Assembly: GCF_004803715.2 (NCBI RefSeq)
Contig: NZ_CP039383.2
Span: forward strand, 744,001 to 808,000
Length of the DNA stretch: 64,000 nucleotides
DNA from: Luteimonas yindakuii
GTDB lineage: Bacteria > Pseudomonadota > Gammaproteobacteria > Xanthomonadales > Xanthomonadaceae
Direction: 5' to 3'
Shown: in pieces, positions 1-9,295 of the stretch
Layout: each line of letters opens with the position of its first letter
How positions within the stretch are numbered: position 1 is the first letter of the stretch
Position numbers and translations under genes: made by a program
Notes under the pieces: generated by a model
What the model saw: only the letters and a program-made list of their open reading frames with translations
Told to the model about the DNA's origin: nothing
Database searches by the model: none

Positions 1-20
1 CTGAGCGCGCCGCGCCGCGT

Positions 21-2036
21 TCACTGCGTGGTGGGCGTGGCGTCCACTGCACCGCGGGTGCGCACGCGCAGCACCGCCACCCCGGATTGCGGATGCACGG
101 CTTCGGCCGTGTCCAACCCGGCGACGTCGGCGCGCAACGCCAGCCAGGCATCGTGGGCGTCGGTCTGCGGCTGCCACAGCCCGAACAGGCCGAACAGCGG
201 CCGGGTGTAGTCCAGCGTCTGCACCGTGCCTACCCACAGCGGCTCGCCGCCTTCGAGCAGCGCCGGCGCGTGCCACAGGCGCAGGACCTGTTCGCGGCCG
301 GCGTCCACCGGGCGACGCATCAGCAGCACTTCCGCCTCGGTATCGAGGGCGGCGGGCAACACCGGTTGTCGCGCGGCCGGGGTGTCGTCGTCGAGCAGGC
401 CGAGCACGGCCACCCAGTCCGCCTGCGCCTGCGGCACCCAGCCATGCTGCTCGAGGTGCCCGCGCAGTGGTGCGAGCGGGCCGGCCACCTGCACATCGAG
501 TGGCCAGCGCAGGTCGGCGCTGCGTTCATTGCGGCGCGACGGCAGCGCCTTCCAGCCGGTATTCCACCATTCCGCCTCGGTGATGACCTGGCCGGGCGGC
601 GGCGGTACGAAGTCGCCGAGCAACCGGTCGACCGCACGCGGCGCATGCCAGGCCGCGGCCAGCGCGAAGGTGATGTAGAACAGCAGCGCCAGTGGCCGCA
701 TCCAGAACGAGCGCGCCACGTGGCGCCGGTAGGCCAGGCCCAGCACCAGCAGCCAGACCACGCCCAGCAGCACCCCGCCCACCACGTCGCTGAGCCAGTG
801 CGCACCGAGGTAGATGCGTGCGAACCCCAGCAACGACACGGTCACGCCGGTCACCAAGTACGGCCAGACACGGTTGCGGCCCGGCAGTTCGCGGGCGATC
901 AGCACGGCGAAGAAGCCGAAGGTGATGGTGGTCATCGTCACCGTCATCGACGGGAAGCCGAACCCGCTGTGCGCGGTGGGCGGGCGCGGCACGTCGATCA
1001 CCGCTTCCAGCCCCGCGGTCAGCACCAGCCCGAACGCGAGCGCGGCCAGCCAGTGTGCCGCCGCGAGGAAGCGCCGCCGCCAGACCAGCCACAGCAGCGC
1101 CAGCCCCGCGGCGGGCACCAGCACCACCGCATCGCCGATGGAGGCGAAGCCGGCCATCAGCCGGTCGGCCAGCGGATTGCGCAGCGCAATCATCGTTTCG
1201 TAGACGCTGAGGTCGATCATCAGCGGCTCGCCGCGCATCAGCACCGTGGTCAGCAGCGCGAACCATGCCCAGGCGATCGCCAGCAGGCAGACCGCCAGGA
1301 TCGCCAGCGATGCGGACTCCGGCCGGCGCGGATCGATCAGTGCGCCGGCGTAGCGGCCGAGGATCGGATGCGCGCGCGACCATGCCAGCGCCCGTGCCAG
1401 CAGCTTGTTGGCATGGGTGTCGAACCAGCGGTATGTGTAGACGACCAGCGCCCACGCCAGCGCCAGCACGACCGCGAGCGCGCCCAGCACGATCGCGAGG
1501 CGGTCGGCGACCGCGGCCACCGCGTCGTAGGAGGCACCGAAGATCCAGCCCGGGGCGAGGAACAGTGCCGCCCAGGAAATCGCCGCCAGCAGGCTGACCG
1601 GCAGGTAGCGGCGCAACGGCATTTTCGCGATGCCCGCGATGGCCGGCACGAACGGGCGGATCGCGCCGACATAACGCGCGATCACGATGCTCTTCAGCGC
1701 GTTGCGGCGGAACAGCACCTCGCCGCGGTCCAGCAGCTGCGGATAGCGCTGGAACGGCCATACCTGGCGCAGGCTGCCGCCCCAGCGCCGGCCGATCCAG
1801 TAGCTGATGCCATCGCCGGCGAATGCGCCCAATGCAGCGCAGGCCACCGCGTAGGGGCCGGAGATCTCGCCCAGGCCGATCAGTACGCCGATCGCGAACA
1901 GCAGCGGCAGTGCCGGCACCACCGCGCCGAGGATGATCACGGAGTCGGCGAATGCGATCAGGAAGATCACGAGGCCCGCGGCCAGCGGATGTTCGCCGAT
2001 CCAGCCGACGGTGTTCTCGAAGAGTTCGGACAGCAT
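21..2036 (-). CDS. DedA/VTT - PAP2-like - LssY C-terminal fusion membrane protein
   Basis: A 671-residue polytopic inner-membrane protein. Residues about 20-170 look like a DedA/VTT domain (a lipid scramblase/transporter family), including the GDGISYWIG region near 74-82 and the ARYVGAIRPFVPAIAG stretch near 120-135. Residues about 270-440 resemble a PAP2 phosphatase, and the soluble C-terminus (about 480-660) resembles the LssY C-terminal domain. Motif 3 of PAP2 is kept (R407, H413, D417). Motif 1 has Glu344 where Lys is expected before R351-P352, and motif 2 reads PSMT (362-365) instead of PSGH, so phosphatase activity is doubtful. The same fusion order is known in xanthomonads. A role in lipid or undecaprenyl-phosphate handling is inference. 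Confidence 0.85.
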   Translation of the reverse strand: MLSELFENTVGWIGEHPLAAGLVIFLIAFADSVIILGAVVPALPLLFAIGVLIGLGEISGPYAVACAALGAFAGDGISYWIGRRWGGSLRQVWPFQRYPQLLDRGEVLFRRNALKSIVIARYVGAIRPFVPAIAGIAKMPLRRYLPVSLLAAISWAALFLAPGWIFGASYDAVAAVADRLAIVLGALAVVLALAWALVVYTYRWFDTHANKLLARALAWSRAHPILGRYAGALIDPRRPESASLAILAVCLLAIAWAWFALLTTVLMRGEPLMIDLSVYETMIALRNPLADRLMAGFASIGDAVVLVPAAGLALLWLVWRRRFLAAAHWLAALAFGLVLTAGLEAVIDVPRPPTAHSGFGFPSMTVTMTTITFGFFAVLIARELPGRNRVWPYLVTGVTVSLLGFARIYLGAHWLSDVVGGVLLGVVWLLVLGLAYRRHVARSFWMRPLALLFYITFALAAAWHAPRAVDRLLGDFVPPPPGQVITEAEWWNTGWKALPSRRNERSADLRWPLDVQVAGPLAPLRGHLEQHGWVPQAQADWVAVLGLLDDDTPAARQPVLPAALDTEAEVLLMRRPVDAGREQVLRLWHAPALLEGGEPLWVGTVQTLDYTRPLFGLFGLWQPQTDAHDAWLALRADVAGLDTAEAVHPQSGVAVLRVRTRGAVDATPTTQ

Positions 2037-2132
2037 CGCCGCATTATGACAGCGGCGTCGCCGGCACCTGCGACAACGGTCGCCCAGCAGCCAGCGTGCC
2101 GTCAGCCCCGGGTGCCCGCGTACACTGCACGG

Positions 2133-2798
2133 ATGACCCGTTCAGACGCCATCGAACTCCGCGCGCTCAAGGCCGACAGCTTCGGTCGCATCTCGTTGAT
2201 GGGCACGCCGGATGGGCATCGCTTCGTGCGTCGCGACCTTGCCCACGTGCCGCTATGGCTGCGCCTGCCGGCGTGGTGGCTGGCGCGGCGCGAGGCGCGC
2301 GCGCTGCAGGCGATCACCGGCATGCCGGATACGCCTGCACTGCTGGACTGGACCGGGCGCCGGCTCGACCGCAGCTTCATGGCCGGCGATGCGATGTACC
2401 AGCGCCCGCCGCGCGGTGACGTCGCCTATTTCCACCAGGCGCGCCGGTTGTTGCAGCAGCTGCACCGGCGCGGTGTCGCCCACAACGACCTCGCCAAGGA
2501 AGCCAACTGGCTGGTGCTCGAGGACGGCCGCCCGGCGCTGATCGATTTCCAACTCGCCACCCGCGGCGATCCGCGCGCGCGGTGGATGCGCCTGCTGTTC
2601 CGCGAGGACCTGCGCCACCTGCTCAAGCACAAGCGCATGTACTGCCGCGAGGCGTTGACGCCGGTGGAGAAGCGACTGCTGAAGCGGCGCTCGTGGCTGC
2701 GCAACCTGTGGTTCCGCACCGGCAAGCCGGTCTACCGGGTGGTGACGCGACGCATCCTGCGCTGGGAAGACAACGAGGGGCAGGGGCCGAAGCCCTGA
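2133..2798 (+). CDS. Small serine/threonine (RIO/lipopolysaccharide-kinase-like) protein kinase
   Basis: A 221-residue soluble protein. The kinase catalytic loop is H117-N118-D119 followed by K122 and N125, and the metal-binding aspartate lies in D138-F139-Q140. The arrangement is that of RIO/LPS-kinase-like small kinases rather than Hanks kinases. No clear glycine-rich loop is visible, so ATP binding must use a divergent N-lobe. The ATG at 2133 was chosen because homologous sequence begins there; the frame is open far upstream only because of high GC. A TACACT element at 2121-2126 lies so close to the ATG that the transcript could be leaderless. The substrate is unknown. Confidence 0.8.
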   Translation: MTRSDAIELRALKADSFGRISLMGTPDGHRFVRRDLAHVPLWLRLPAWWLARREARALQAITGMPDTPALLDWTGRRLDRSFMAGDAMYQRPPRGDVAYFHQARRLLQQLHRRGVAHNDLAKEANWLVLEDGRPALIDFQLATRGDPRARWMRLLFREDLRHLLKHKRMYCREALTPVEKRLLKRRSWLRNLWFRTGKPVYRVVTRRILRWEDNEGQGPKP

Positions 2799-2805
2799 GC
2801 CGGCC

Positions 2806-3501
2806 TCACTCGAGGCCGAGCACCTGCTGGCCGGCGAAGTCCCGCTCGCCATCGAAATCGTAGGCGACCTGCAGGCGGCCAAGCACCGCGCAGGCGTGGC
2901 AGCTGCGCATCGCGGTGGCATAGACCAGGCGCACGCCGCCATCAGGCAGCGCCCGGCGCTCCACGAACTCCGCTGGCGCGAACGGGTGCGCATCGGGATG
3001 CGCGGCGAGAAAAGCCTCGATCGATGGCACCGACAGCGCGGAGTCGGCAAGGCTGTCGACGTCGGTGGGCCGGCCGTCGCGGTCGACCAGCCAGGTGCCG
3101 TGGTTGGTATTGGCGCGGAACGGGTACTCGATGGTCGCGATGCCGACGCCGTCGCGCTCATCCCAGGCCGATACGTAACCCGCCTCGCCGCGACCACGCA
3201 GCCGCTCGCTGGCGGCGATCGCGGCGGGTGTCGCATCGCTGGCGCGCATCGCGTCGAGCAGGCAGGTATCGATCGCAGTCGCGTCCTGGCGACACGCATC
3301 CACCGGGCCATTCCAGACCGCGTCCGGTCCAATCCCCAGCGGGCCTGTTGCGTCGCCTGCATGCGCGCCCTCGTGATCGGGCAGCGGCAACCGTGCGTTC
3401 GCCGCGTCGGTCACCGGCGTTTCCGGTGCAGGGTCGAGGCTCGCCTGCTGGCAGCCCAGCAGTGCCGCGGCGAGGAAACAGGCAAGCACCGTGGATCGCA
3501 T
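2806..3501 (-). CDS. Predicted lipoprotein of unknown function
   Basis: A 231-residue protein with a lipoprotein signal: a short basic start, a hydrophobic run and the lipobox LLGC at about residue 15, so the mature form should be anchored by Cys. The start at 3501 places this signal at the N-terminus; the frame is open upstream but encodes no signal there. The mature part has several Cys, including a CHAC pair near the C-terminus that could form a disulfide. It ends 8 bases from the stop of the convergent kinase gene. I do not recognise the family. Confidence 0.75.
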   Translation of the reverse strand: MRSTVLACFLAAALLGCQQASLDPAPETPVTDAANARLPLPDHEGAHAGDATGPLGIGPDAVWNGPVDACRQDATAIDTCLLDAMRASDATPAAIAASERLRGRGEAGYVSAWDERDGVGIATIEYPFRANTNHGTWLVDRDGRPTDVDSLADSALSVPSIEAFLAAHPDAHPFAPAEFVERRALPDGGVRLVYATAMRSCHACAVLGRLQVAYDFDGERDFAGQQVLGLE

Positions 3502-3584
3502 GGGATGATGTCTCCAGCGGCGCCGCATGGCCGGCAACGCATCGAGTCTAGGCGGGCGCCGGGTCCCCGGCGTGAGGAGGTTGC

Positions 3585-4403
3585 ATGGCGTCACTCGCGG
3601 GCAAGACCCTGTTTATTACCGGCGCATCGCGCGGCATCGGCATGGCCATCGCCGAGCGCGCGGCACGCGATGGCGCCAACGTGGCCATCGCAGCCAAATC
3701 CGACGTCGCCAACCCGCGCCTGCCGGGCACCATCCATTCCGCGGCCCAGGCGGTGACTGCGGCGGGTGGGCAGGCGCTGGCGTTGAAGTGCGACATCCGC
3801 GAGGAAGACCAGGTGCGCGCCGCCGTGGCCGCCACGGTCGATGCCTTCGGCGGCATCGATATCCTCGTCAACAACGCCAGCGCGATCTGGCTGCGCGGCA
3901 CGCTGGACACGCCGATGAAGCGCTTCGACCTGATGCAGCAGGTCAACGCGCGCGGCAGCTTCCTGTGCGCGCAGGCCTGCCTGCCGCATCTGCTGGAGGC
4001 ACCGAACCCGCACATCCTCACCCTCGCTCCGCCGCCGTCGCTGGACCCGAAGTGGTGGGGCCCGCACACCGGCTATACGCTGGCGAAGATGGGCATGAGC
4101 TTCGTGACCCTGGGCCTGGCGGCGGAGTTCGGGCCGCGTGGCGTGGCGGTCAATGCGTTGTGGCCGCGCACCATCATCGCCACCGATGCACTCAACATGA
4201 TCCCCGACGTCGACAGCGCTGGGGCGCGCACGCCGGCGATCATGGCCGACGCCGCGCACGCGGTGCTGACGCGCCCGGCGGCCGGATTCAGCGGCCGCTT
4301 CCTGATCGACGACGAGGTGCTGCGCGACGCCGGCGTGGTGGATCTGGACGCGTACGCGGTCGACCCGTCGAAGCCGCTGTATCCGGATCTGTTCCTGGAT
4401 TGA
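3585..4403 (+). CDS. Short-chain dehydrogenase/reductase (HSDL2-like)
   Basis: A 272-residue NAD(P)-dependent oxidoreductase. TGASRGIG (12-19) is the nucleotide-binding glycine motif, NNAS (96-99) the structural motif, and Y164-xxx-K168 the catalytic pair. The region LAPPPSLDP before Tyr resembles the hydroxysteroid dehydrogenase-like 2 subfamily, in which the usual catalytic Ser context is altered. The length fits a single-domain SDR. It is transcribed away from the lipoprotein gene with 83 bases between the starts and stands alone. The natural substrate cannot be told from sequence; fatty-acid or steroid-like ketones are suggested by the subfamily. Confidence 0.88.
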   Translation: MASLAGKTLFITGASRGIGMAIAERAARDGANVAIAAKSDVANPRLPGTIHSAAQAVTAAGGQALALKCDIREEDQVRAAVAATVDAFGGIDILVNNASAIWLRGTLDTPMKRFDLMQQVNARGSFLCAQACLPHLLEAPNPHILTLAPPPSLDPKWWGPHTGYTLAKMGMSFVTLGLAAEFGPRGVAVNALWPRTIIATDALNMIPDVDSAGARTPAIMADAAHAVLTRPAAGFSGRFLIDDEVLRDAGVVDLDAYAVDPSKPLYPDLFLD

Positions 4404-4511
4404 GGCATGACGGGGCTGTCACTGCCTGGGCTGCGCTGTGGCCGGACATTGCCGTGGCGTCGCGGACCGACGCAGCATCCACCTCGAGCACGGTCTGCGA
4501 ATGACGGAGCG

Positions 4512-5657
4512 CTACTGATCCAGTGCCTGTGCCAGGTCGTCGATCAGGTCCTGCACATGCTCCAGTCCGACCGACAGCCGCAGCAGGCCGGCGGGGCTCA
4601 CGCTGTCCGCGCCCTCGATCGAGGCCCGATGCTCGACCAGTGATTCGGTCGAGCCCAGCGACGTCGCATTGGTGAACAGCCGCATCCGCTGCGCGGTGGC
4701 CAGCGCGGCGTCGCGCCCGCCATGGACTTCGAACGACAGCATGCCGCCGTATCCGCGCATCTGCCGCGCGGCCACCGCGTGGCCCGGATGGCTCTCGAGC
4801 CCGGGATAGTGCACCGCCATCACCCGCGGATGTGCGGCAAGGAAGGCCGCCACTGCCGCCGCATTCGCGCCATGCCGTTCCAGCCGCACCGGCAGCGTGC
4901 GCAGGCCGCGCAGCGTCATCCATGCCGCGAACGGCGATGCGCTGCTGCCGAACATGCGGCGCACGTCGTAACACGCAGTGGCCAGGTCATCATCACTGGC
5001 GAAGGTGAGCGCGCCACCCATCGCATCACCGTGGCCGTTGAGGTACTTGGTGGTCGAGTGCAGCACGATGTCGGCACCGAGCGCGAGCGGACGCTGCAGT
5101 GGCGGCGGCGCGAAGGTGCCGTCCACGAGCAGGCGCGCGCCTGCCCCGCGTGCGAGCGTCGCCAGTGCGGCGAGGTCGCAGACCTTCAGCCGCGGATTGG
5201 AGGGCGTTTCCACCCACAGCAGGGCGGTCGTCGTTGCCAGCGCAGCGCGTACCGCATCCAGGTTGGTGGCATCGACGACGGTGTGGCGCAGCCCGTGCGG
5301 TGCCAGGAAGCGCGTGATCAGTGCCCGGTAGCCGAAATAGGTGTCGTCGGCGATAACCAGATGGCTGCCCGGTGGCAGCGCCTGCAGCACCGCCGCGCCG
5401 GCGGCCATGCCGGTTGCGAAGAACAGCGTGCGCGCGCCGCCATCCAGCCGCGCCAGCACGCTTTCCAGTTGCTGCTGGTTGGGGTTGTCCTGGCGCTGGT
5501 AGAGGAAACCCAGCGGCGTCTGCGCATCCGCGGTGTGTTCGAAGGTGGTCGACAGTTGCAGTGCGGCGGTCATCGCGCCATTCGCCGGGTCGGGCGCAAC
5601 GCCGGCGTGGGCAGCGATGGTGTCGGAGTGCGGCGTCGTCTGGTCGGGGCTGGACAT
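4512..5657 (-). CDS. Trans-sulfuration PLP enzyme (cystathionine gamma-synthase/lyase family)
   Basis: A 381-residue PLP enzyme of the Cys/Met metabolism family. The PLP lysine is K204 in STTKYLNGHGD, and the Y53-x-R55-x-x-N-P motif contacts the neighbouring subunit's cofactor phosphate. The Asp that pairs with the pyridine nitrogen is D179, in VDGTF rather than the usual VDNTF. The C-terminus SVGLEH matches the family. The likely reaction is gamma-replacement or gamma/beta-elimination on homoserine esters or cystathionine; sequence alone does not separate the two. It is divergent from argD. The name metB or metC would be a guess. Confidence 0.88.
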   Translation of the reverse strand: MSSPDQTTPHSDTIAAHAGVAPDPANGAMTAALQLSTTFEHTADAQTPLGFLYQRQDNPNQQQLESVLARLDGGARTLFFATGMAAGAAVLQALPPGSHLVIADDTYFGYRALITRFLAPHGLRHTVVDATNLDAVRAALATTTALLWVETPSNPRLKVCDLAALATLARGAGARLLVDGTFAPPPLQRPLALGADIVLHSTTKYLNGHGDAMGGALTFASDDDLATACYDVRRMFGSSASPFAAWMTLRGLRTLPVRLERHGANAAAVAAFLAAHPRVMAVHYPGLESHPGHAVAARQMRGYGGMLSFEVHGGRDAALATAQRMRLFTNATSLGSTESLVEHRASIEGADSVSPAGLLRLSVGLEHVQDLIDDLAQALDQ

Positions 5658-5678
5658 GCGATGTCGGCTTCGAGGGCG

Positions 5679-5684
5679 GATAAT
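5679..5684 (+). promoter_or_regulatory. Possible -10 element (GATAAT) for argD
   Basis: GATAAT lies 45 bases before the argD ATG in the divergent region between the trans-sulfuration gene and argD. No good -35 match is visible 16-18 bases upstream. Confidence 0.35.
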
Positions 5685-5728
5685 GACGGCGGCCCGAACG
5701 ACGGGCCGTGCCGGGAAGACACTCTGCC

Positions 5729-6982
5729 ATGAACGAAACCGCTGCTCCCGCGGCCTCCGAACTCACCGCGCTGGCTGGCCGCTACTGGCTGCCCGTCTAT
5801 CGGCCGCGCGACCTTGTGCTCGAACGCGGCGAGGGCTCGCGCCTGTGGGACAGCGAGGGTCGCGACTATGTCGACCTCGCCGCCGGCATCGCGGTATGCA
5901 GTCTTGGCCATTGCGATCCCGACCTGACCGCCGCGCTGGTGGAGCAGGCTGGCCGCCTGTGGCACACCAGCAACGCGTTCTACAGCGAGCCCCCGCTGCG
6001 GCTGGCCGAGGAACTGGTGACCGCTTCGCGTTTCGCGCGCCGCGTGTTCCTGTGCAATTCCGGCGCCGAGGCCAACGAGGCGGCGATCAAGCTGGTGCGC
6101 AAGTGGGCGGCGAGCGAAGGGCGCAACCCCCAGCAGCGGGTGATCGTGAGCTGCCGCGGCAGCTTCCACGGCCGCACCCTGGCGGCGGTGACCGCCACCG
6201 CGCAACCGAAGTACCAGGCAGGCTACGAGCCGCTGCCGCAGGGCTTCCGCTACGTCGACTTCAACGACCTCACCGGCCTGGAAGTGGCGATGGCTGCAGG
6301 CGACGTCGCCGCCGTCCTGCTGGAGCCGGTGCAGGGCGAGGGCGGCGTGACCCCGGTGGCGCCGGGTTACCTGCGCGCGGTGCGCGAGTTGTGCGACCGC
6401 CACGGCGCGCTGCTGGTGCTCGACGAAATCCAGTGCGGCATGGGCCGCACCGGCACGTTGTTCGCGCACTGGCAGGACGACGTGGTGCCGGACATCGTCA
6501 CCCTCGCCAAGGCGCTGGGCGGCGGGTTCCCGGTCGGCGCGATGCTGGCCGGGCCGAAGGTGGCCGACGTCATGCAGTTCGGCGCCCACGGCAGCACCTT
6601 CGGCGGCAATCCGCTGGCCAGCGCGGTGGCGCGGGTGGCCCTGCGCAAGCTGTCGTCGCCGGAAGTGGCAGCCAACGTCACCCGCCAGTCGCGCGCGTTG
6701 CGCGAAGGCCTGAAGGCAATCGACGCCGAGCTCCAGGTGTTTTCCGACATCCGTGGCCGTGGCCTGATGCTGGGCGCGCAGCTGCGCGATCAGTACGCCG
6801 GCCGTGCCGGCGAGATCCTCGACGCCTGCGCACGCGAAGGCCTGATGGCGTTGCAGGCGGGGCCGGACGTGCTGCGCTTCGTGCCGGCGCTGACCATCAC
6901 CGACGCCGACGTGGCCGAAGGGCTGGCGCGCCTGGCGCGCGCGCTGCGCACCTTCACCGCCGCCGCTTCCCCCAACCGCTGA
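5729..6982 (+). CDS. argD: Acetylornithine/succinyl-diaminopimelate aminotransferase family
   Basis: A 417-residue class III PLP aminotransferase. SGAEANEAAIKL (111-122) binds the cofactor phosphate, LDEIQCGMGRTG (231-242) carries the PLP Asp, and K261 in TLAKALGGG is the Schiff-base lysine. These signatures and the length match ArgD, which transaminates N-acetylglutamate semialdehyde in arginine synthesis and often also acts in lysine synthesis. The start was taken at ATG 5729; a GTG at 5708 would add seven residues outside the family. It is a single gene followed by a hairpin terminator shared with the convergent hemL. Confidence 0.93.
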   Translation: MNETAAPAASELTALAGRYWLPVYRPRDLVLERGEGSRLWDSEGRDYVDLAAGIAVCSLGHCDPDLTAALVEQAGRLWHTSNAFYSEPPLRLAEELVTASRFARRVFLCNSGAEANEAAIKLVRKWAASEGRNPQQRVIVSCRGSFHGRTLAAVTATAQPKYQAGYEPLPQGFRYVDFNDLTGLEVAMAAGDVAAVLLEPVQGEGGVTPVAPGYLRAVRELCDRHGALLVLDEIQCGMGRTGTLFAHWQDDVVPDIVTLAKALGGGFPVGAMLAGPKVADVMQFGAHGSTFGGNPLASAVARVALRKLSSPEVAANVTRQSRALREGLKAIDAELQVFSDIRGRGLMLGAQLRDQYAGRAGEILDACAREGLMALQAGPDVLRFVPALTITDADVAEGLARLARALRTFTAAASPNR

Positions 6983-6995
6983 GGGGGGCGATCAA

Positions 6996-7021
6996 CCCCA
7001 CACCGCATGACCGGTGTGGGG
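6996..7021. terminator. Hairpin between convergent argD and hemL
   Basis: A perfect 10-bp stem (CCCCACACCG at 6996-7005, CGGTGTGGGG at 7012-7021) with a 6-base loop lies between the two convergent stop codons. It has no clear T-run, so it may serve both directions with limited efficiency. Confidence 0.6.
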
Positions 7022-7032
7022 GGCGTCGCCAG

Positions 7033-8328
7033 TCAGCCAGCGCGCACCAGCGCGAACGCCTCGCGCGCGGCGGCGAGCGTGGCCTCGAGCGTCTGCTGGT
7101 CATGCGCGGCCGACACGAACCCGGCCTCGAAGGCCGACGGAGCGAGGAACACGCCGCGATCGAGCATCGCGTGGAAGAAGCGCGCGAACGCCACGGTGTC
7201 GCAGGCCACCGCCTGCGCATAGGTGTCGACCTTCGGCGCATCGGTGAAGAACAGCCCGAACATCGCGCCCACCCGGCTGGTCGTGAACGGCACGCCGGCA
7301 TCACGCGCGGCGGCTTCCAGCCCGTCGCACAGCGCGTTGCCATGGGCCTCGAGCCGGTCGTGGAAGCCCGGTTCCTGGATCACGTCGAGCAGCGCCAGCC
7401 CGGCCGCCATCGCCACCGGATTGCCCGACAGCGTGCCCGCCTGGTAGACCGGCCCGGCCGGTGAGATCTGCGACATCAGGTCGCGTCGGCCGCCATAGGC
7501 GCCGACCGGCATGCCGGCACCGATGATCTTGCCGAAGGTGGTGAGGTCCGGCGTTACCCCATAGCGCGCCTGCGCACCGCCCAGTGCCACGCGGAAGCCG
7601 GTCATCACCTCGTCGAAGATCAGCACGGTGCCGTGGCGCGTGCACAGCTCGCGCAGGTGCTGCAGGAAGCCGTCGCGCGGCAGCAGGCAATTGGCGTTGC
7701 CGGCCACCGGCTCGATGATCAGGGCGGCGATGTCATCACCGGCTTCGTCGAACAGGGCCGTGGCCGCGTCGAAATCGTTGTAGGGTAGGGTGAGCGTCAG
7801 GTCGGCCAGCGCCTTGGGCACGCCCGGGGAATTCGGCACCCCGAAGGTTAGCGCGCCGCTGCCGGCCTTGACCAGGAACGAGTCGCCATGGCCGTGGTAG
7901 TTGCCCTCGAACTTGACGATGCGGCTGCGGCCGGTGGCACCGCGTGCCAGCCGGATCGCCGACAGCGTGGCCTCGGTGCCGGAGTTGACCATGCGCACCA
8001 TCTCGCACGACGGCACCAGCCGGGTGAGGGTCTCCGCCATCGTCACTTCCGCTGCGCACGGCGCACCGAACGACAGCCCGTTGCCCAGCGCCTGCTTCAC
8101 CGCCTGGCGCACCGCGGGATGGTTGTGGCCGGCGATCATCGGCCCCCACGAACCCACGTAATCGATGTAGCGGTTGCCGTCCACGTCGTACAGGAAGGCA
8201 CCGTCGGCGCGCTCGACGAAGAACGGTTCGCCACCGACCGAGCCGAACGCGCGCACCGGCGAGTTCACCCCGCCCGGCAACAACTGGCGGGCGCGTTGGA
8301 ACAACTCCTGGGAACGGGCGTGCTGCAT
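7033..8328 (-). CDS. hemL: Glutamate-1-semialdehyde 2,1-aminomutase
   Basis: A 431-residue PLP enzyme that converts glutamate-1-semialdehyde to 5-aminolevulinate in the C5 pathway of tetrapyrrole synthesis. Family signatures are [11 protein letters not shown] near 18-28, [18 protein letters not shown] (113-130), [10 protein letters not shown] (237-246) and the PLP lysine K267 in [17 protein letters not shown]. Length is standard. It follows thiE on the same strand with 42 bases between, so the two are probably co-transcribed. Confidence 0.96.
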   Translation of the reverse strand: MQHARSQELFQRARQLLPGGVNSPVRAFGSVGGEPFFVERADGAFLYDVDGNRYIDYVGSWGPMIAGHNHPAVRQAVKQALGNGLSFGAPCAAEVTMAETLTRLVPSCEMVRMVNSGTEATLSAIRLARGATGRSRIVKFEGNYHGHGDSFLVKAGSGALTFGVPNSPGVPKALADLTLTLPYNDFDAATALFDEAGDDIAALIIEPVAGNANCLLPRDGFLQHLRELCTRHGTVLIFDEVMTGFRVALGGAQARYGVTPDLTTFGKIIGAGMPVGAYGGRRDLMSQISPAGPVYQAGTLSGNPVAMAAGLALLDVIQEPGFHDRLEAHGNALCDGLEAAARDAGVPFTTSRVGAMFGLFFTDAPKVDTYAQAVACDTVAFARFFHAMLDRGVFLAPSAFEAGFVSAAHDQQTLEATLAAAREAFALVRAG

Positions 8329-8370
8329 TGGAAAAACTCCGGTAAGGCGTCACGTGACGCTGGATGTCGA

Positions 8371-9015
8371 TCAGGACGAGGGGTGCGCGCGCTCGAACGC
8401 AGCGCGATAGGCGCGGGCCGCGGCGACCGGGTCCGGCGCATCGAAGACCCCGCCGACCACCGCGATGAGATCCGCCCCTGCATCGAGGAGCGCACGCGCA
8501 TTGTCCGGGGTGATGCCGCCGATCGCCACCCGCGGCACGCCCAGGGCGGCGGCCTGCGCAAGCAGCTCGGGATCGGCGCGACGCGCGCCGGGCTTCGTCG
8601 TGCTGGGGTGGAAGGCACCGAATGCCACGTGGTCGGCGCCGGCTTCCACCGCGCGTCGGGCACGCGCGATGTCGTCGTAGCAGGACGCGCCGACCAGCGC
8701 CGCCGGGCCGAGCGATGCGCGCGCCTGCGCCAGATCGCCATCGTCCTCGCCGAGGTGCACGCCGTCGGCCCCAATGCGCGCCGCCAGTGCCGCGTCGTCG
8801 TTGATCAGCAGCGGCACGTGGTGCGCGCGTGCCAGCGCCAGCAGCGCGATGGCCTGCGCTTCGCGCAGCGCGGTGTCGGCCCGCTTGTTGCGGTACTGCA
8901 GCCAACAGGCATGCGGAAGCACCGCCTCCACGCGGGCAAGCAACCGCGTCGTATCGGTATCGTCAGGGGTGATCAGGTACAGGCCGCGCGGACGCGGTGG
9001 GACGGTTGCGGGCAC
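8371..9015 (-). CDS. thiE: Thiamine-phosphate synthase
   Basis: A TIM-barrel enzyme that joins hydroxymethylpyrimidine diphosphate and the thiazole phosphate to make thiamine phosphate. Visible signatures are the QYRNK segment (diphosphate/Mg site), [26 protein letters not shown] and the phosphate-binding [13 protein letters not shown] at 9015 gives 214 residues, close to family length. The frame is open to ATG 9066, but that start would leave only 6 bases to the divergent rubredoxin ATG, so the shorter form is preferred. No TPP riboswitch is seen. Confidence 0.88.
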   Translation of the reverse strand: MPATVPPRPRGLYLITPDDTDTTRLLARVEAVLPHACWLQYRNKRADTALREAQAIALLALARAHHVPLLINDDAALAARIGADGVHLGEDDGDLAQARASLGPAALVGASCYDDIARARRAVEAGADHVAFGAFHPSTTKPGARRADPELLAQAAALGVPRVAIGGITPDNARALLDAGADLIAVVGGVFDAPDPVAAARAYRAAFERAHPSS

Positions 9016-9072
9016 GGAACTCGCTCGGGCGCTGTGGGAGAATGCCGGGAGGCCCGACGCGACCATTATCCG

Positions 9073-9264
9073 ATGACCGAGAGCACACCCGCTTCCACCT
9101 ATCGCACCTGGATGTGCGTGGTCTGCGGATTCATCTACGACGAGGCGCTCGGCCTGCCCGAGGAGGGGATCGCCCCCGGCACGCGCTGGGAGGATGTCGC
9201 CGAGGACTGGACCTGCCCGGACTGCGGCGTGACCAAGGACGACTTCGAGATGATGCCGCTCTGA
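9073..9264 (+). CDS. Rubredoxin
   Basis: A 63-residue electron carrier with a single iron held by four cysteines in two CxxC pairs (C15/C18 in CVVCG and C48/C51 in CPDCG). GxxYDEALG and [11 protein letters not shown] are typical of rubredoxin, and the length is standard. It is divergent from thiE-hemL, an arrangement common in xanthomonads. It probably passes electrons to an oxygenase or peroxide-reducing partner, none of which lies beside it. Confidence 0.95.
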   Translation: MTESTPASTYRTWMCVVCGFIYDEALGLPEEGIAPGTRWEDVAEDWTCPDCGVTKDDFEMMPL

Positions 9265-9295
9265 ACGCGCCTCGCAGGGCGCGCGCGGAAGCCGG

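Noticed and set aside
87..2132. Long open frame upstream of and in frame with the small kinase gene
   Set aside because: It is antisense to the DedA-PAP2-LssY gene and shows His/Gln/Arg-rich shadow composition; only the part after ATG 2133 is protein-like.
8329..9072. TPP riboswitch before thiE
   Set aside because: The thiE upstream region is very short and shared with the rubredoxin start; no thi-box-like sequence is seen.
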